Shown here in pieces: positions 1-6,238 of a DNA stretch of 6,238 nt. The stretch is from Bordetella parapertussis. Lineage in GTDB: Bacteria; Pseudomonadota; Gammaproteobacteria; Burkholderiales; Burkholderiaceae. Both the position numbers and the translations under genes were made by a program. The notes beneath the pieces were generated by a model. That model ran no database searches. It worked only from the letters and a program-made list of their open reading frames with translations, and was not told the DNA's origin. Position 1 is the first letter of the stretch, and each line of letters opens with the position of its first letter. The stretch covers positions 1-6,238 of the forward strand of contig CAMDLJ010000165.1 of the NCBI GenBank assembly GCA_945901665.1. The letters are read 5' to 3'.

Positions 1-211
1 ACTGGCGCATCAAAGATAAGGTCTGGGTATAGGCCCCGATCAACAAGTGCGGGCCGTTGTCCAGCGTCAGGCCTTGGTGGTGGATGCGCCTGGCCCGCCC
101 GCCCAAGACGGGCGCGGCTTCCAACAAGCTGACCTGCCAACCCAATTGGGTGGCGCGCACCGCAGCGGCCAAACCCGCCCAGCCACCCCCAACGATGGTC
201 AAGCGTTTCAA
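1..211 (-). CDS. hpnE: HpnE, hydroxysqualene dehydroxylase (N-terminal part, cut by window edge)
   Basis: This is the first 70 codons of an FAD-dependent amine-oxidase/phytoene-desaturase-like flavoenzyme. Known HpnE reduces hydroxysqualene to squalene, the last step of the bacterial HpnCDE route. Seen here: a Rossmann dinucleotide-binding start IVGGGWAGLAAA (GxGxxG at residues 8-13), an acidic residue E31 at the end of the second strand that would bind the adenosine ribose, a GGR motif (residues 37-39), and LDNGPHLLIGAY (residues 50-61), which matches the family's DNGxH block. The chosen start is TTG at 211-209: it gives the expected MKRLTIVGGGWAG N-terminus, there is no in-frame ATG near it, and it overlaps the hpnD stop by 4 bp (TTGA). 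A weak GGA lies 5 bases upstream. The frame is open further upstream, but that would add residues out of place for the family. The rest of the gene lies beyond the left edge. The family call is firm; the symbol rests mainly on context with hpnC and hpnD. Confidence 0.88.
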   Translation of the reverse strand, partial: MKRLTIVGGGWAGLAAAVRATQLGWQVSLLEAAPVLGGRARRIHHQGLTLDNGPHLLIGAYTQTLSLMRQ

Positions 212-1065
212 AAACGTCCCAGGGCCTGAACCTTCCAGGCCAGCCAAAATTTGCGCAAGGGGGTCAGCCGCACCCGCTGGTGCAGCACCGGGAAATGGGC
301 CGATTCGATTTCACGCAGCAAGGTGCGGTAAATGCTGGCCATCATCAGCCCGGGTTTTTGGCTGCGCTTGTCGGCCTGTGGCAGCAAGCCAAAAGCCTGC
401 TCATACAGTTCATGTGCGCGGGCCGCCTGGTAACGCATCAAGGCCTGAAAGCGCGGCGAGTCTTGGCGCTGCAAGATGTCTTGGGCCTTGACTTCAAACT
501 GCTGCAGCTCGTTGATGGGCAGGTAAATGCGCCCACGCACCGCGTCCTCGCCCACATCTCGAATGATGTTGGTGAGTTGGAACGCCAGCCCCAAGGTGTG
601 GGCATAGGGGGTGGTTTGGTCCTGGGTTTGACCAAAAATTCGCGCCGCCACTTCGCCCACCACGCCGGCCACCAAATGGCAGTAGCGCTGCAGGCCGGGG
701 TAGTCCAGGTAACGGGTTTGGGTCAGGTCCATTTGGCAGCCTTCAATGACCGACAGCAAATGACCGGCTTGGATACCAAACGCCTGGGCGCAGGGCATGA
801 GGGCCAACATCACTGGGTGCTGGGCGCTGCCTTCAAAGGCGCGTTTGACTTCGGTTTGCCACCAAGCCAACTTGGTCGCGGCAACACCCGGGTCGGGTAC
901 CTCGTCAACCACATCATCGATTTCTCTACAAAAAGCATAGAAGGCTGTGATCGCCGCCCGCCGATGGGGTGGCAAAAACAAAAACGCATAGTAAAAGCTG
1001 CTGCCCGAGCTGGCGGCCTTTTCTTGGACGTATTGTTGGGGGGTCATGGTTGTCGATTGTGTCAT
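208..1065 (-). CDS. hpnD: HpnD, presqualene diphosphate synthase
   Basis: This 285-residue protein belongs to the squalene/phytoene synthase family (all-alpha prenyltransferase, cytoplasmic or membrane-associated). HpnD condenses two farnesyl diphosphates to presqualene diphosphate. Seen here: SSFYYAFLFLPPHRR near the N-terminus (residues 22-36), the first Asp-rich Mg-diphosphate motif in FCREIDDVVDE (D50, D51, D54), and the second in NIIRDVGEDAVRGRIYLP (D170, D174), followed by the typical RGRIYLP block. Length is normal for the family. The start at 1065 gives a 4-bp ATGA overlap with the hpnC stop, which fits translational coupling. A second in-frame ATG at 1047 would give MTPQQYVQEK, the N-terminus common in relatives, and is a real alternative. 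Neither has a strong Shine-Dalgarno sequence. The frame extends upstream to 1140, inside hpnC, but those 25 extra residues do not look like the family. HpnD is distinguished from HpnC by the CREIDDVVDE motif form and the DVGED second motif. Confidence 0.94.
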   Translation of the reverse strand: MTQSTTMTPQQYVQEKAASSGSSFYYAFLFLPPHRRAAITAFYAFCREIDDVVDEVPDPGVAATKLAWWQTEVKRAFEGSAQHPVMLALMPCAQAFGIQAGHLLSVIEGCQMDLTQTRYLDYPGLQRYCHLVAGVVGEVAARIFGQTQDQTTPYAHTLGLAFQLTNIIRDVGEDAVRGRIYLPINELQQFEVKAQDILQRQDSPRFQALMRYQAARAHELYEQAFGLLPQADKRSQKPGLMMASIYRTLLREIESAHFPVLHQRVRLTPLRKFWLAWKVQALGRF

Positions 1066-1916
1066 TTGGCGCGCATCCACAGGGCGCGCCACAGCATCAG
1101 CGCCCAGTCGTGCCAGACCAAGGTCGGGCGCTGCCGCCAAGGGTCTGTGCGTTCGACTTTGTCGAGAATTCGCAAGCCACCTTGCACCACCAAGCGCAGT
1201 TCCCAGCCCGCGCGGCCCGGCACCTGGTGCACCAGCGGTGCGCCTTTGCGCATCAATGCCCGGGCAAATGCCAGTTCAGTGCCCAAATCGCCCGCGTCGG
1301 GCAAGTACAAGCGCCCACGCGGCACGTCCACACTGAGGTCTTGCCAAAAATTGATCAGTTGCAAACTGCTGCATACCGCGTCACTCATGGCCAGCGCGTC
1401 TGCGTCGCTCACCCGGTACAGGTGCAGCAGCAATCGGCCCACAGGATTGGCCGATTTGGCGCAGTAGTCCAGCAACTCGGCGCGCGAAGCATAACGCCGA
1501 CCCTGTTGGGTGTAGCGCACATCTTGCTCGAAGGCGTCAAGCAAAGCATGCAGCCAAGACAAAGGCAGGGCATGGGTGTGGATGCAGGTCGCCAAAGGGG
1601 AAAAGACCTCGGGCCAAGGCCCCAGCACCTCGGGAAGAGGGCTGTTCAGCGGCGCATCGGGGGCGCTGGCCTGCACGGGGTGTTGAGCTGGGACTGGCCT
1701 GGGCGTGGGCCCTGCGGCCCGTTCCAAAGCCCGGCGATAGGCGGCCAGTTGGGCCAATCGTTGCTCAGCAGAGGCGGTGCCTTCATCGGCCAGGTCGTCG
1801 GCAGTGCGGGCAAAGTGGTACAGGGCCACCACCGCCCCGCGCAGGTGTGGCGGGCACAGCCAAGAGGCGACGGGAAAGTTTTCGTAATGGTCCACTGCTG
1901 GCATGGTTGTGGCCAT
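1062..1916 (-). CDS. hpnC: HpnC, hydroxysqualene synthase
   Basis: This 284-residue squalene/phytoene synthase homologue is the first gene of the hpnCDE operon. Known HpnC converts presqualene diphosphate to hydroxysqualene. Seen here: DHYENFPVASWLCP (residues 9-22), a typical HpnC N-terminus; a first Asp-rich motif FARTADDLADEG (D40, D41, D44); and a second motif INFWQDLSVDVPRGRLYLP (D193, D197) with the RGRLYLP block. Between them, around residues 67-102, is a proline-rich stretch that looks longer than in usual HpnC proteins. The start at 1916 has no clear ribosome binding site; ATG at 1904 (MPAVDHYENF) is an alternative that also matches relatives. The gene is transcribed leftward, divergently from the efflux operon, and its stop overlaps the hpnD start. 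Assignment as HpnC rather than HpnD rests on the NFWQD motif, the N-terminus and gene order. Confidence 0.93.
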   Translation of the reverse strand: MATTMPAVDHYENFPVASWLCPPHLRGAVVALYHFARTADDLADEGTASAEQRLAQLAAYRRALERAAGPTPRPVPAQHPVQASAPDAPLNSPLPEVLGPWPEVFSPLATCIHTHALPLSWLHALLDAFEQDVRYTQQGRRYASRAELLDYCAKSANPVGRLLLHLYRVSDADALAMSDAVCSSLQLINFWQDLSVDVPRGRLYLPDAGDLGTELAFARALMRKGAPLVHQVPGRAGWELRLVVQGGLRILDKVERTDPWRQRPTLVWHDWALMLWRALWMRAK

Positions 1917-1922
1917 TGTCGC

Positions 1923-1950
1923 TTGACAAAATGGGGTCTGAGGATAAGAT
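1923..1950 (+). promoter_or_regulatory. Predicted sigma70-type promoter of the RND efflux operon
   Basis: There is a perfect -35 hexamer TTGACA at 1923-1928, a 16-bp spacer, and a -10-like TAAGAT at 1945-1950 (4 of 6 consensus bases). Transcription would start near 1957, leaving a leader of about 65 bases before the adaptor gene. The -35 box lies only a few bases upstream of the hpnC start codon on the other strand. The -10 box directly abuts the palindromic operator, so a bound repressor would block initiation. This is prediction from motif match and position only. Confidence 0.6.
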
Positions 1951-1971
1951 TACTAACCAGTTAGTCAGTAA
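1950..1971. promoter_or_regulatory. Palindromic operator, TetR-family-like
   Basis: The core ACTAACCAGTTAGT at 1952-1965 is a perfect 14-bp inverted repeat. It sits inside a wider 22-bp imperfect dyad that begins TTACT (1950-1954) and ends AGTAA (1967-1971), with a centre offset by 2 bp, so two overlapping half-site arrangements are possible. Size, symmetry and sequence style resemble operators of TetR-family repressors that control RND pumps. It overlaps the predicted start point of the plus-strand promoter and is next to the candidate -10 box for hpnC. No regulator gene is present in the window, so the cognate protein is unknown. The dyad is seen directly; its role is inferred. Confidence 0.65.
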
Positions 1972-2001
1972 TTTATGTCCCGATGCCGTCTCGCATGGCA
2001 A
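1972..2001 (-). promoter_or_regulatory. Candidate promoter of the hpnCDE operon
   Basis: On the minus strand, TTGCCA at 2001-1996 (5 of 6 for -35) is followed after 18 bp by CATAAA at 1977-1972 (4 of 6 for -10). Initiation would fall near 1965, inside the palindrome, leaving a leader of about 50 bases before hpnC. The match is weaker than that of the plus-strand promoter, and other AT-rich hexamers in this region could serve instead. Confidence 0.35.
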
Positions 2002-2007
2002 GTCACC

Positions 2008-2013
2008 AGAAAG
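2008..2013 (+). promoter_or_regulatory. Ribosome binding site candidate for the adaptor gene
   Basis: The purine run AGAAAG lies 10 bases before the ATG at 2024 but only 1 base before the alternative in-frame ATG at 2015. It therefore favours 2024 as the start. The match to the Shine-Dalgarno consensus is modest. Confidence 0.4.
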
Positions 2014-2023
2014 TATGTATCTT

Positions 2024-3241
2024 ATGTTTCAGCACCCTTTGGCACGTCTTGTGTCCTTGGCCTGCTTGGTGAGCCTCAGCGCTTGCAAGCCCCCCGACAA
2101 CCGTCCAGAACCCGTCCGCGCTGTGAAATTGATACAAATCCAGGCCACTGACGTGCATGCAGGTATGGAATTTGCCGGGGAAGTCCGAGCGCGGGTGGAG
2201 AGTCGATTGGGTTTTCGGGTGTCGGGCAAACTGGTGGCGCGACATGTGGAACTGGGTCAACGGGTGAAGGCGGGCCAAGTCTTGGCCAACATGGATCCGC
2301 GCGACTATGAGTTGGCAGCCGATGCCGCCCGCGCCCAGGTCAGGGCGGCGCAAACCCAATTGGAATTGGCCCAGGCCGACTTCAAGCGTTATCGAGAGCT
2401 CAAAGACCAATCCTTTATCAGCGGGGCCGAATTGGAGCGGCGCGAAACCACCCTCAAAGCCGCCCAAGCCCAGTGGGACCAAGCCCAGGCGCAGTCGCGC
2501 GCCCAAGGCAACCAGGTGGCATACACCCGGCTGACGGCCGACCACGGGGGGGTTGTCACGGCCATTGAAGCTGAGGTGGGCCAGGTTTTGGCTGCGGGCA
2601 CACCCGTGGTGCGTGTGGCCCAAGAGGGTGCCAATGATGTGGTGATCGCCCTGCCCGAAGACAAACTGGGCTTGCTCAAAGTCGGTCAAAAGGTGGCGGT
2701 CAAACCCTGGGGCACGGACCGCGAGACCCAGGCCCAGGTGCGCGACATCGCTGCCAGCGCCGATGCGGTGACGCGCACCTTCACCGCAAAACTGAGCTTG
2801 CCCAAAGGCGATGGACTGCCACTTGGCAGCACGGTTCAAGTGCTGTTGCCCCGCACCGATGTGTGGTCGCGCCAGCCCGCCATCCAGTTGCCCACCACTG
2901 CCTTGCGCCAAGAGGGCGGTAAAACAGCGGTGTGGGTGCTGGATGCGGCCAGCATGACGGTGCGTTTGCAAACCATCGAAATAGGCACGGCTGATGGCAA
3001 CCAAGTGGTGGTGTCCTCAGGCTTGCAAGCCGGACAAGAGGTGGTGGTGGCGGGCGTGCATGTGTTGTCACCAGGACAAAAAGTCACCCGTTATGTGCCG
3101 GCCACGGTCGTCCCTTTGGGCGCTACTCAAACCGCACCTGGCGGCGGCCCCGCGCCAACGGTTTCCAGCGCCGCACCGGTGCCGTCACGCCAGCCGATAG
3201 CAGCCCCCACAACGCCCGCTGCCGCTGCAGTCGCAAGGTAG
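2024..3241 (+). CDS. RND efflux periplasmic adaptor subunit (membrane fusion lipoprotein)
   Basis: This 405-residue HlyD/AcrA-type adaptor would bridge the inner-membrane RND permease encoded next to it and a TolC-like outer-membrane channel. Domains in order: lipoprotein signal peptide with lipobox LSAC (mature Cys at residue 21); first beta-barrel strand region (about 32-56); lipoyl half-motif GFRVSGKLVARHVELGQRV (63-81); alpha-helical hairpin rich in Ala/Gln (about 92-168); second lipoyl half (GVVTAIEAEVGQVLAAGTPV, 176-195); beta-barrel (about 203-277); and membrane-proximal domain (about 285-357). At the hairpin tip, R122, L126 and S133 have the exact R-x3-L-x6-S spacing of the RLS motif known from AcrA to dock on TolC. 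From about residue 359 the protein ends in a Pro/Ala-rich low-complexity tail. ATG 2015 is an alternative start (+3 residues). An in-frame opening back to 1847 overlaps hpnC and lacks a sensible N-terminus. The specific pump and its substrate cannot be named. Confidence 0.94.
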   Translation: MFQHPLARLVSLACLVSLSACKPPDNRPEPVRAVKLIQIQATDVHAGMEFAGEVRARVESRLGFRVSGKLVARHVELGQRVKAGQVLANMDPRDYELAADAARAQVRAAQTQLELAQADFKRYRELKDQSFISGAELERRETTLKAAQAQWDQAQAQSRAQGNQVAYTRLTADHGGVVTAIEAEVGQVLAAGTPVVRVAQEGANDVVIALPEDKLGLLKVGQKVAVKPWGTDRETQAQVRDIAASADAVTRTFTAKLSLPKGDGLPLGSTVQVLLPRTDVWSRQPAIQLPTTALRQEGGKTAVWVLDAASMTVRLQTIEIGTADGNQVVVSSGLQAGQEVVVAGVHVLSPGQKVTRYVPATVVPLGATQTAPGGGPAPTVSSAAPVPSRQPIAAPTTPAAAAVAR

Positions 3242-3247
3242 CGCGCC

Positions 3248-6238
3248 ATGAACCCATCGCAATCCAAGGGCTTTAACCTATCGCTGTGGGCCATCAACCA
3301 CCCGGCACTGACGCGCTATCTGATGGTGGTGTTGATGGTTTTGGGGGTGGCGGCTTATTTCAGTTTGGGCCAAGACGAGGACCCCCCCTTTACGTTCAGG
3401 TTGATGGTGGTGCGCACCTATTGGCCAGGCGCCACCGCCCAACAAGTGGCCGAACAAGTCACCGACAAGCTCGAGCGCAGTTTGCAAGAGGCGCCCTATG
3501 CGGACAAGATCCGCAGTTACTCCAAGCCGGGTGAGTCGCAAATCATTTTTCAGATCAAAGACAACTCCAAACCCGGCGAGGTATCAGACGTTTGGTACAC
3601 CGTGCGCAAGAAAATCGGCGACATTCGCCACACTTTGCCGCAAGGCGTGCAAGGGCCGTTTTTCAATGACGACTTTGGCGATGTGTATGGCGTGATTTAT
3701 GGTTTGCAGGCCGACGGTTACACGAACGCTGAGGCCAAGGTGTTTGCCGATTCGGTGCGCCAACAGTTGCTGCGTGTCAAGGACGTGGCCAAGGTCGAGT
3801 TGTTTGGCGTGCAAGACGAAAAAATATTCATTGAAGTGTCGCAAAAACGCATGTCCCAGTGGGGCCTGGACATGAATGCGGTGGTGGCGCAAATCGGGCA
3901 ACAAAATGCCGTTGAAAGCGCTGGGCTGCTGCAAACCCCTTTGGATGTGGTGCAAATTCGCGTCGCTGGCCAATTTGAAGCCGTTGAGCAGTTGCGCCAC
4001 ATGCCCATCCGTGGCAGCACGGGTCAGCATGTGAAGTTGGGCGACTTGGCGCAAATTCGCCGTGGCTATGTCGAGCCTGCCACGGTCAAGGTGCGCCACC
4101 AAGGTCAATCGGTGATCGCCTTGGGGGTGTCGATGGCCAAGGGTGGCGACATCATCGCTTTGGGCCAGGCTTTGCGCGAGGCAATGGTGACCATCGTCCC
4201 CACCTTACCGGTGGGCGTGAGCCTGCAGTCGGTGCAAGACCAACCCAAGGCGGTGGCCTCGTCCGTGGGCGAGTTTGTGCGTGTGCTGATTGAGGCGGTG
4301 GTGATTGTGCTGTTGGTCAGCTTTGTTTCACTGGGCTTGCACAAGGGCGGTCGCTTCGGTTGGTACGTGGATATGCGGCCGGGTTTGGTGGTGGGCATCA
4401 CCATTCCCCTGGTCTTGGCCATGACCTTTTTGTGCATGAGCTACTTTGGCATTGGCTTGCACAAAATATCTTTGGGCTCATTGATCATTGCGCTGGGTTT
4501 GTTGGTGGACGACGCCATCATTGCCGTGGAGATGATGGTGCGCAAAATGGAGGAGGGCTTTGACAAAGTGCGCGCCGCTACCTATGCCTATGACGTGACC
4601 GCCATGCCCATGCTCACTGGCACCTTGATCACGGCAGCGGGGTTTTTGCCCATTGGCCTGGCCAAGTCCACGGTGGGTGAATACACCTTTGCCATTTTTG
4701 CAGTCACCGTCATGGCCTTGTTGCTGAGTTGGTGGGTGTCGGTGTTTTTTGTCCCGTATTTGGGAACCATGCTGTTGAAGTCACGCCCTGTTCTCCCCAA
4801 TCAGTCCCATGAAGAGTTGTTTGATTCTGCTTTTTATCGCTGGTTTCGCCGCAGTGTGAACGCCTGCGTGAAGTACCGCTGGACCACCATTGTGGTGACC
4901 TTGGCCCTGCTGGGCTTGGGGCTGGTGGGCATGGGTCGGGTGCAGCAACAGTTTTTCCCTGACTCCAGTCGGCCTGAGGTCATGATGGACCTGTGGTTTC
5001 CCGAGGGCACATCCTTCGAGGCCAATGAGACGCTGGCGCTCCAAGTGGAAAAGCAATTGATGGCGCGCCCAGGTGTGGAGAGCGTCACTCTGTGGGTGGG
5101 CTCGGGCGTGCCCCGCTTTTACCTGCCTTTGGACGCGGTTTTCCCTCAATCCAATGTGTCCCAGTTCATCATCGTGCCCAAAGATTTGAAGCAGCGCGAG
5201 GCCTTGCGCTTGGACTTGCCCGGCTGGATGGCTCAGGCATTTCCGGAAGTGCGGGTCAGGGTCAAGCTGTTGCCCAATGGACCGCCGGTGGCTTACCCGG
5301 TGCAGTTTCGGGTGGTCGGCACCGACCCGCGGGTGCTGCGCCAACGCGCTGACGAAGTCAAAGCGGTGATGCGCGACAACGCCAACACCCGTGGGGTGAA
5401 TGACAACTGGAATGAGTCGGTCAAAGCCTTGCGCCTGGAGGTGGACCAAGACAAAGCCCGCGCCCTGGGGGTGACCAGCCAGTCCATCGCCCAAGCTACC
5501 CGCACCTTGCTCTCGGGCACGCCGGTGGGGCAGTTCCGAGAAGGCGACCGTTTGATCGATCTGGTGCTGCGCCAGCCCCTCAACGAGCGCGATGCCATCA
5601 GCGATTTGGGTAACGCTTATGTGCCCACCGCATCGGGCAAGTCGATTCCGCTGACCCAAATTGCCAAGCCGGTTTTTGCCTGGGAGCCGGGTGTGATGTG
5701 GCGTGAGAACCGCACTTATGCCATCACTGTTCAATCAGACATTGCCGAAGGTTTGCAAGGCGCCACCGTGACCCAGCAACTGCTGCCTGCGCTCAACGCA
5801 TTGCAATCCCAATGGGCCAGTCGGGGCGAGGGCTCTTACCAGGTGCAAGTGGCCGGTGCGGTGGAAGAAAGCGCCAAAGGCTCATCGGCCATCGCCGCTG
5901 GCGTGCCTTTGATGCTGTTCATCATCTTCACCTTGCTGATGCTGCAACTGCACAGTTTTAGCCGCTCCTTGCTGGTCTTTTTGACCGGCCCCATGGGCAT
6001 TGCCGGGGTGGCGGCGGCTTTGTTGGCCTTGAACCGCCCGTTTGGTTTTGTTGCCTTGCTCGGGGTGGTGGCCTTGATGGGCATGATTCAGCGCAATGCG
6101 GTGATTTTGATCGATCAAATCGAACAAGACCGCGCCAACGGTGTGCCCGCTTGGGACGCCATTGTGGAAGCAGCCGTGCGCCGCTTGCGCCCCATTGTGC
6201 TGACCGCGGCGGCAGCGGTGCTGGCCATGATCCCCTTG
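3248..6238 (+). CDS. RND efflux permease, AcrB-like inner-membrane transporter (C-terminus cut by window edge)
   Basis: The reading frame is open for 997 codons to the last base. It encodes a proton-driven ACR_tran family pump that would export hydrophobic or amphiphilic compounds in a trimer with the adaptor. Layout: TM1 (about 22-40), first periplasmic porter loop (about 41-340), TM2-TM6 (about 342-503), TM7 (about 545-562), second porter loop (to about 878), TM8-TM10 (about 880-957), then TM11 entering the edge. TM4 carries the proton-relay pair D421-D422 in GLLVDDAIIAVEMM. TM10 has R949 (QRNAVILID) where AcrB has Lys940; R979 and T986 align with AcrB Arg971 and Thr978. About 40-50 residues, including TM12, are probably missing. 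The start is supported by AAGG at 3235-3238, nine bases upstream and inside the end of the adaptor gene; the gap between genes is 6 bp, so the two are co-transcribed. The sequence style (GQDEDPPFTF, VRKKIGDIRHTLPQGVQGPFFND) resembles the TriC-like branch rather than AcrB itself. It is not CusA-like: no methionine-rich metal site was recognised. Confidence 0.95.
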   Translation, partial: MNPSQSKGFNLSLWAINHPALTRYLMVVLMVLGVAAYFSLGQDEDPPFTFRLMVVRTYWPGATAQQVAEQVTDKLERSLQEAPYADKIRSYSKPGESQIIFQIKDNSKPGEVSDVWYTVRKKIGDIRHTLPQGVQGPFFNDDFGDVYGVIYGLQADGYTNAEAKVFADSVRQQLLRVKDVAKVELFGVQDEKIFIEVSQKRMSQWGLDMNAVVAQIGQQNAVESAGLLQTPLDVVQIRVAGQFEAVEQLRHMPIRGSTGQHVKLGDLAQIRRGYVEPATVKVRHQGQSVIALGVSMAKGGDIIALGQALREAMVTIVPTLPVGVSLQSVQDQPKAVASSVGEFVRVLIEAVVIVLLVSFVSLGLHKGGRFGWYVDMRPGLVVGITIPLVLAMTFLCMSYFGIGLHKISLGSLIIALGLLVDDAIIAVEMMVRKMEEGFDKVRAATYAYDVTAMPMLTGTLITAAGFLPIGLAKSTVGEYTFAIFAVTVMALLLSWWVSVFFVPYLGTMLLKSRPVLPNQSHEELFDSAFYRWFRRSVNACVKYRWTTIVVTLALLGLGLVGMGRVQQQFFPDSSRPEVMMDLWFPEGTSFEANETLALQVEKQLMARPGVESVTLWVGSGVPRFYLPLDAVFPQSNVSQFIIVPKDLKQREALRLDLPGWMAQAFPEVRVRVKLLPNGPPVAYPVQFRVVGTDPRVLRQRADEVKAVMRDNANTRGVNDNWNESVKALRLEVDQDKARALGVTSQSIAQATRTLLSGTPVGQFREGDRLIDLVLRQPLNERDAISDLGNAYVPTASGKSIPLTQIAKPVFAWEPGVMWRENRTYAITVQSDIAEGLQGATVTQQLLPALNALQSQWASRGEGSYQVQVAGAVEESAKGSSAIAAGVPLMLFIIFTLLMLQLHSFSRSLLVFLTGPMGIAGVAAALLALNRPFGFVALLGVVALMGMIQRNAVILIDQIEQDRANGVPAWDAIVEAAVRRLRPIVLTAAAAVLAMIPL

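Noticed and set aside
280..1467. Long plus-strand open frame (395 codons) opposite hpnD and hpnC
   Set aside because: It is antisense to two clearly conserved genes, has no recognisable domain or ribosome binding site, and is the kind of long shadow frame expected in GC-rich coding DNA.
969..1964. Plus-strand open frame (331 codons) opposite hpnC
   Set aside because: It is a shadow of hpnC, with composition rich in Gln, Arg, Gly and His and no family resemblance; it runs into the intergenic promoter region.
1847..2023. Upstream extension of the adaptor reading frame by 59 codons
   Set aside because: It overlaps hpnC, the promoter and the operator, and would bury the lipoprotein signal peptide inside the protein.
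2546..2552. Seven-base G run in the adaptor gene and a seven-base C run near 3386 in the permease gene, as possible phase-variation tracts
   Set aside because: Both frames are intact across the runs, the runs encode Gly-Gly and Pro-Pro in conserved context, and seven bases is short for switching.
2003..3004. Minus-strand open frame (333 codons) opposite the adaptor gene
   Set aside because: It is antisense to a well-supported adaptor, is His/Gly/Gln-rich as typical of shadow frames, and has no motifs.
4781..5734. Minus-strand open frame (317 codons) opposite the permease gene
   Set aside because: It is antisense to the intact permease frame and has no recognisable protein features.
3248..6238. 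Possibility that the permease is the hopanoid transporter HpnN
   Set aside because: HpnN is of the MMPL-like RND type without an adaptor partner; this protein has the AcrB-type layout with a linked membrane fusion protein.

Overview
The window is chromosomal DNA of a moderately high-GC Gram-negative bacterium. The codon usage and the protein flavour (HpnC, HpnD and HpnE order, RND pump sequence) suggest a betaproteobacterium of the Burkholderiales, possibly Comamonadaceae-like. That placement is a judgement from the sequence alone. The window is almost fully coding and holds two divergent operons that face away from a short regulatory region at about 1917-2023.

Left half, minus strand (1916 down to 1): a squalene-forming operon, hpnC-hpnD-hpnE. 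The genes overlap by 4 bp at each junction (ATGA between hpnC and hpnD, TTGA between hpnD and hpnE). HpnD makes presqualene diphosphate from two farnesyl diphosphates, HpnC converts it to hydroxysqualene, and the FAD enzyme HpnE reduces this to squalene, the usual hopanoid precursor. hpnE is cut by the left edge after about 70 codons.

Centre: the intergenic region contains a strong-looking sigma70-type promoter for the plus strand (perfect TTGACA, 16-bp spacer, TAAGAT). Immediately downstream is a perfect 14-bp palindrome, ACTAACCAGTTAGT, inside a longer imperfect dyad, resembling a TetR-family operator. A weaker promoter candidate on the minus strand, toward hpnC, would also start transcription inside this palindrome. 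The regulator gene is not in the window.

Right half, plus strand (2024 to 6238): a two-gene RND efflux operon. The first gene is a lipoprotein periplasmic adaptor (membrane fusion protein) with an intact RLS-type tip motif for docking on a TolC-like channel. Six bases later comes an inner-membrane RND permease of the hydrophobe/amphiphile efflux type. It is open for 997 codons and cut by the right edge within about 40-50 residues of its expected end. No outer-membrane channel gene is visible; it may lie beyond the right edge or elsewhere.

No RNA genes, insertion sequences, CRISPR arrays or terminators were found. The genes belong to known families. The parts most worth a second look are the divergent operator region, which could tie squalene synthesis and efflux to one repressor, and some family-level residue and start-codon details.
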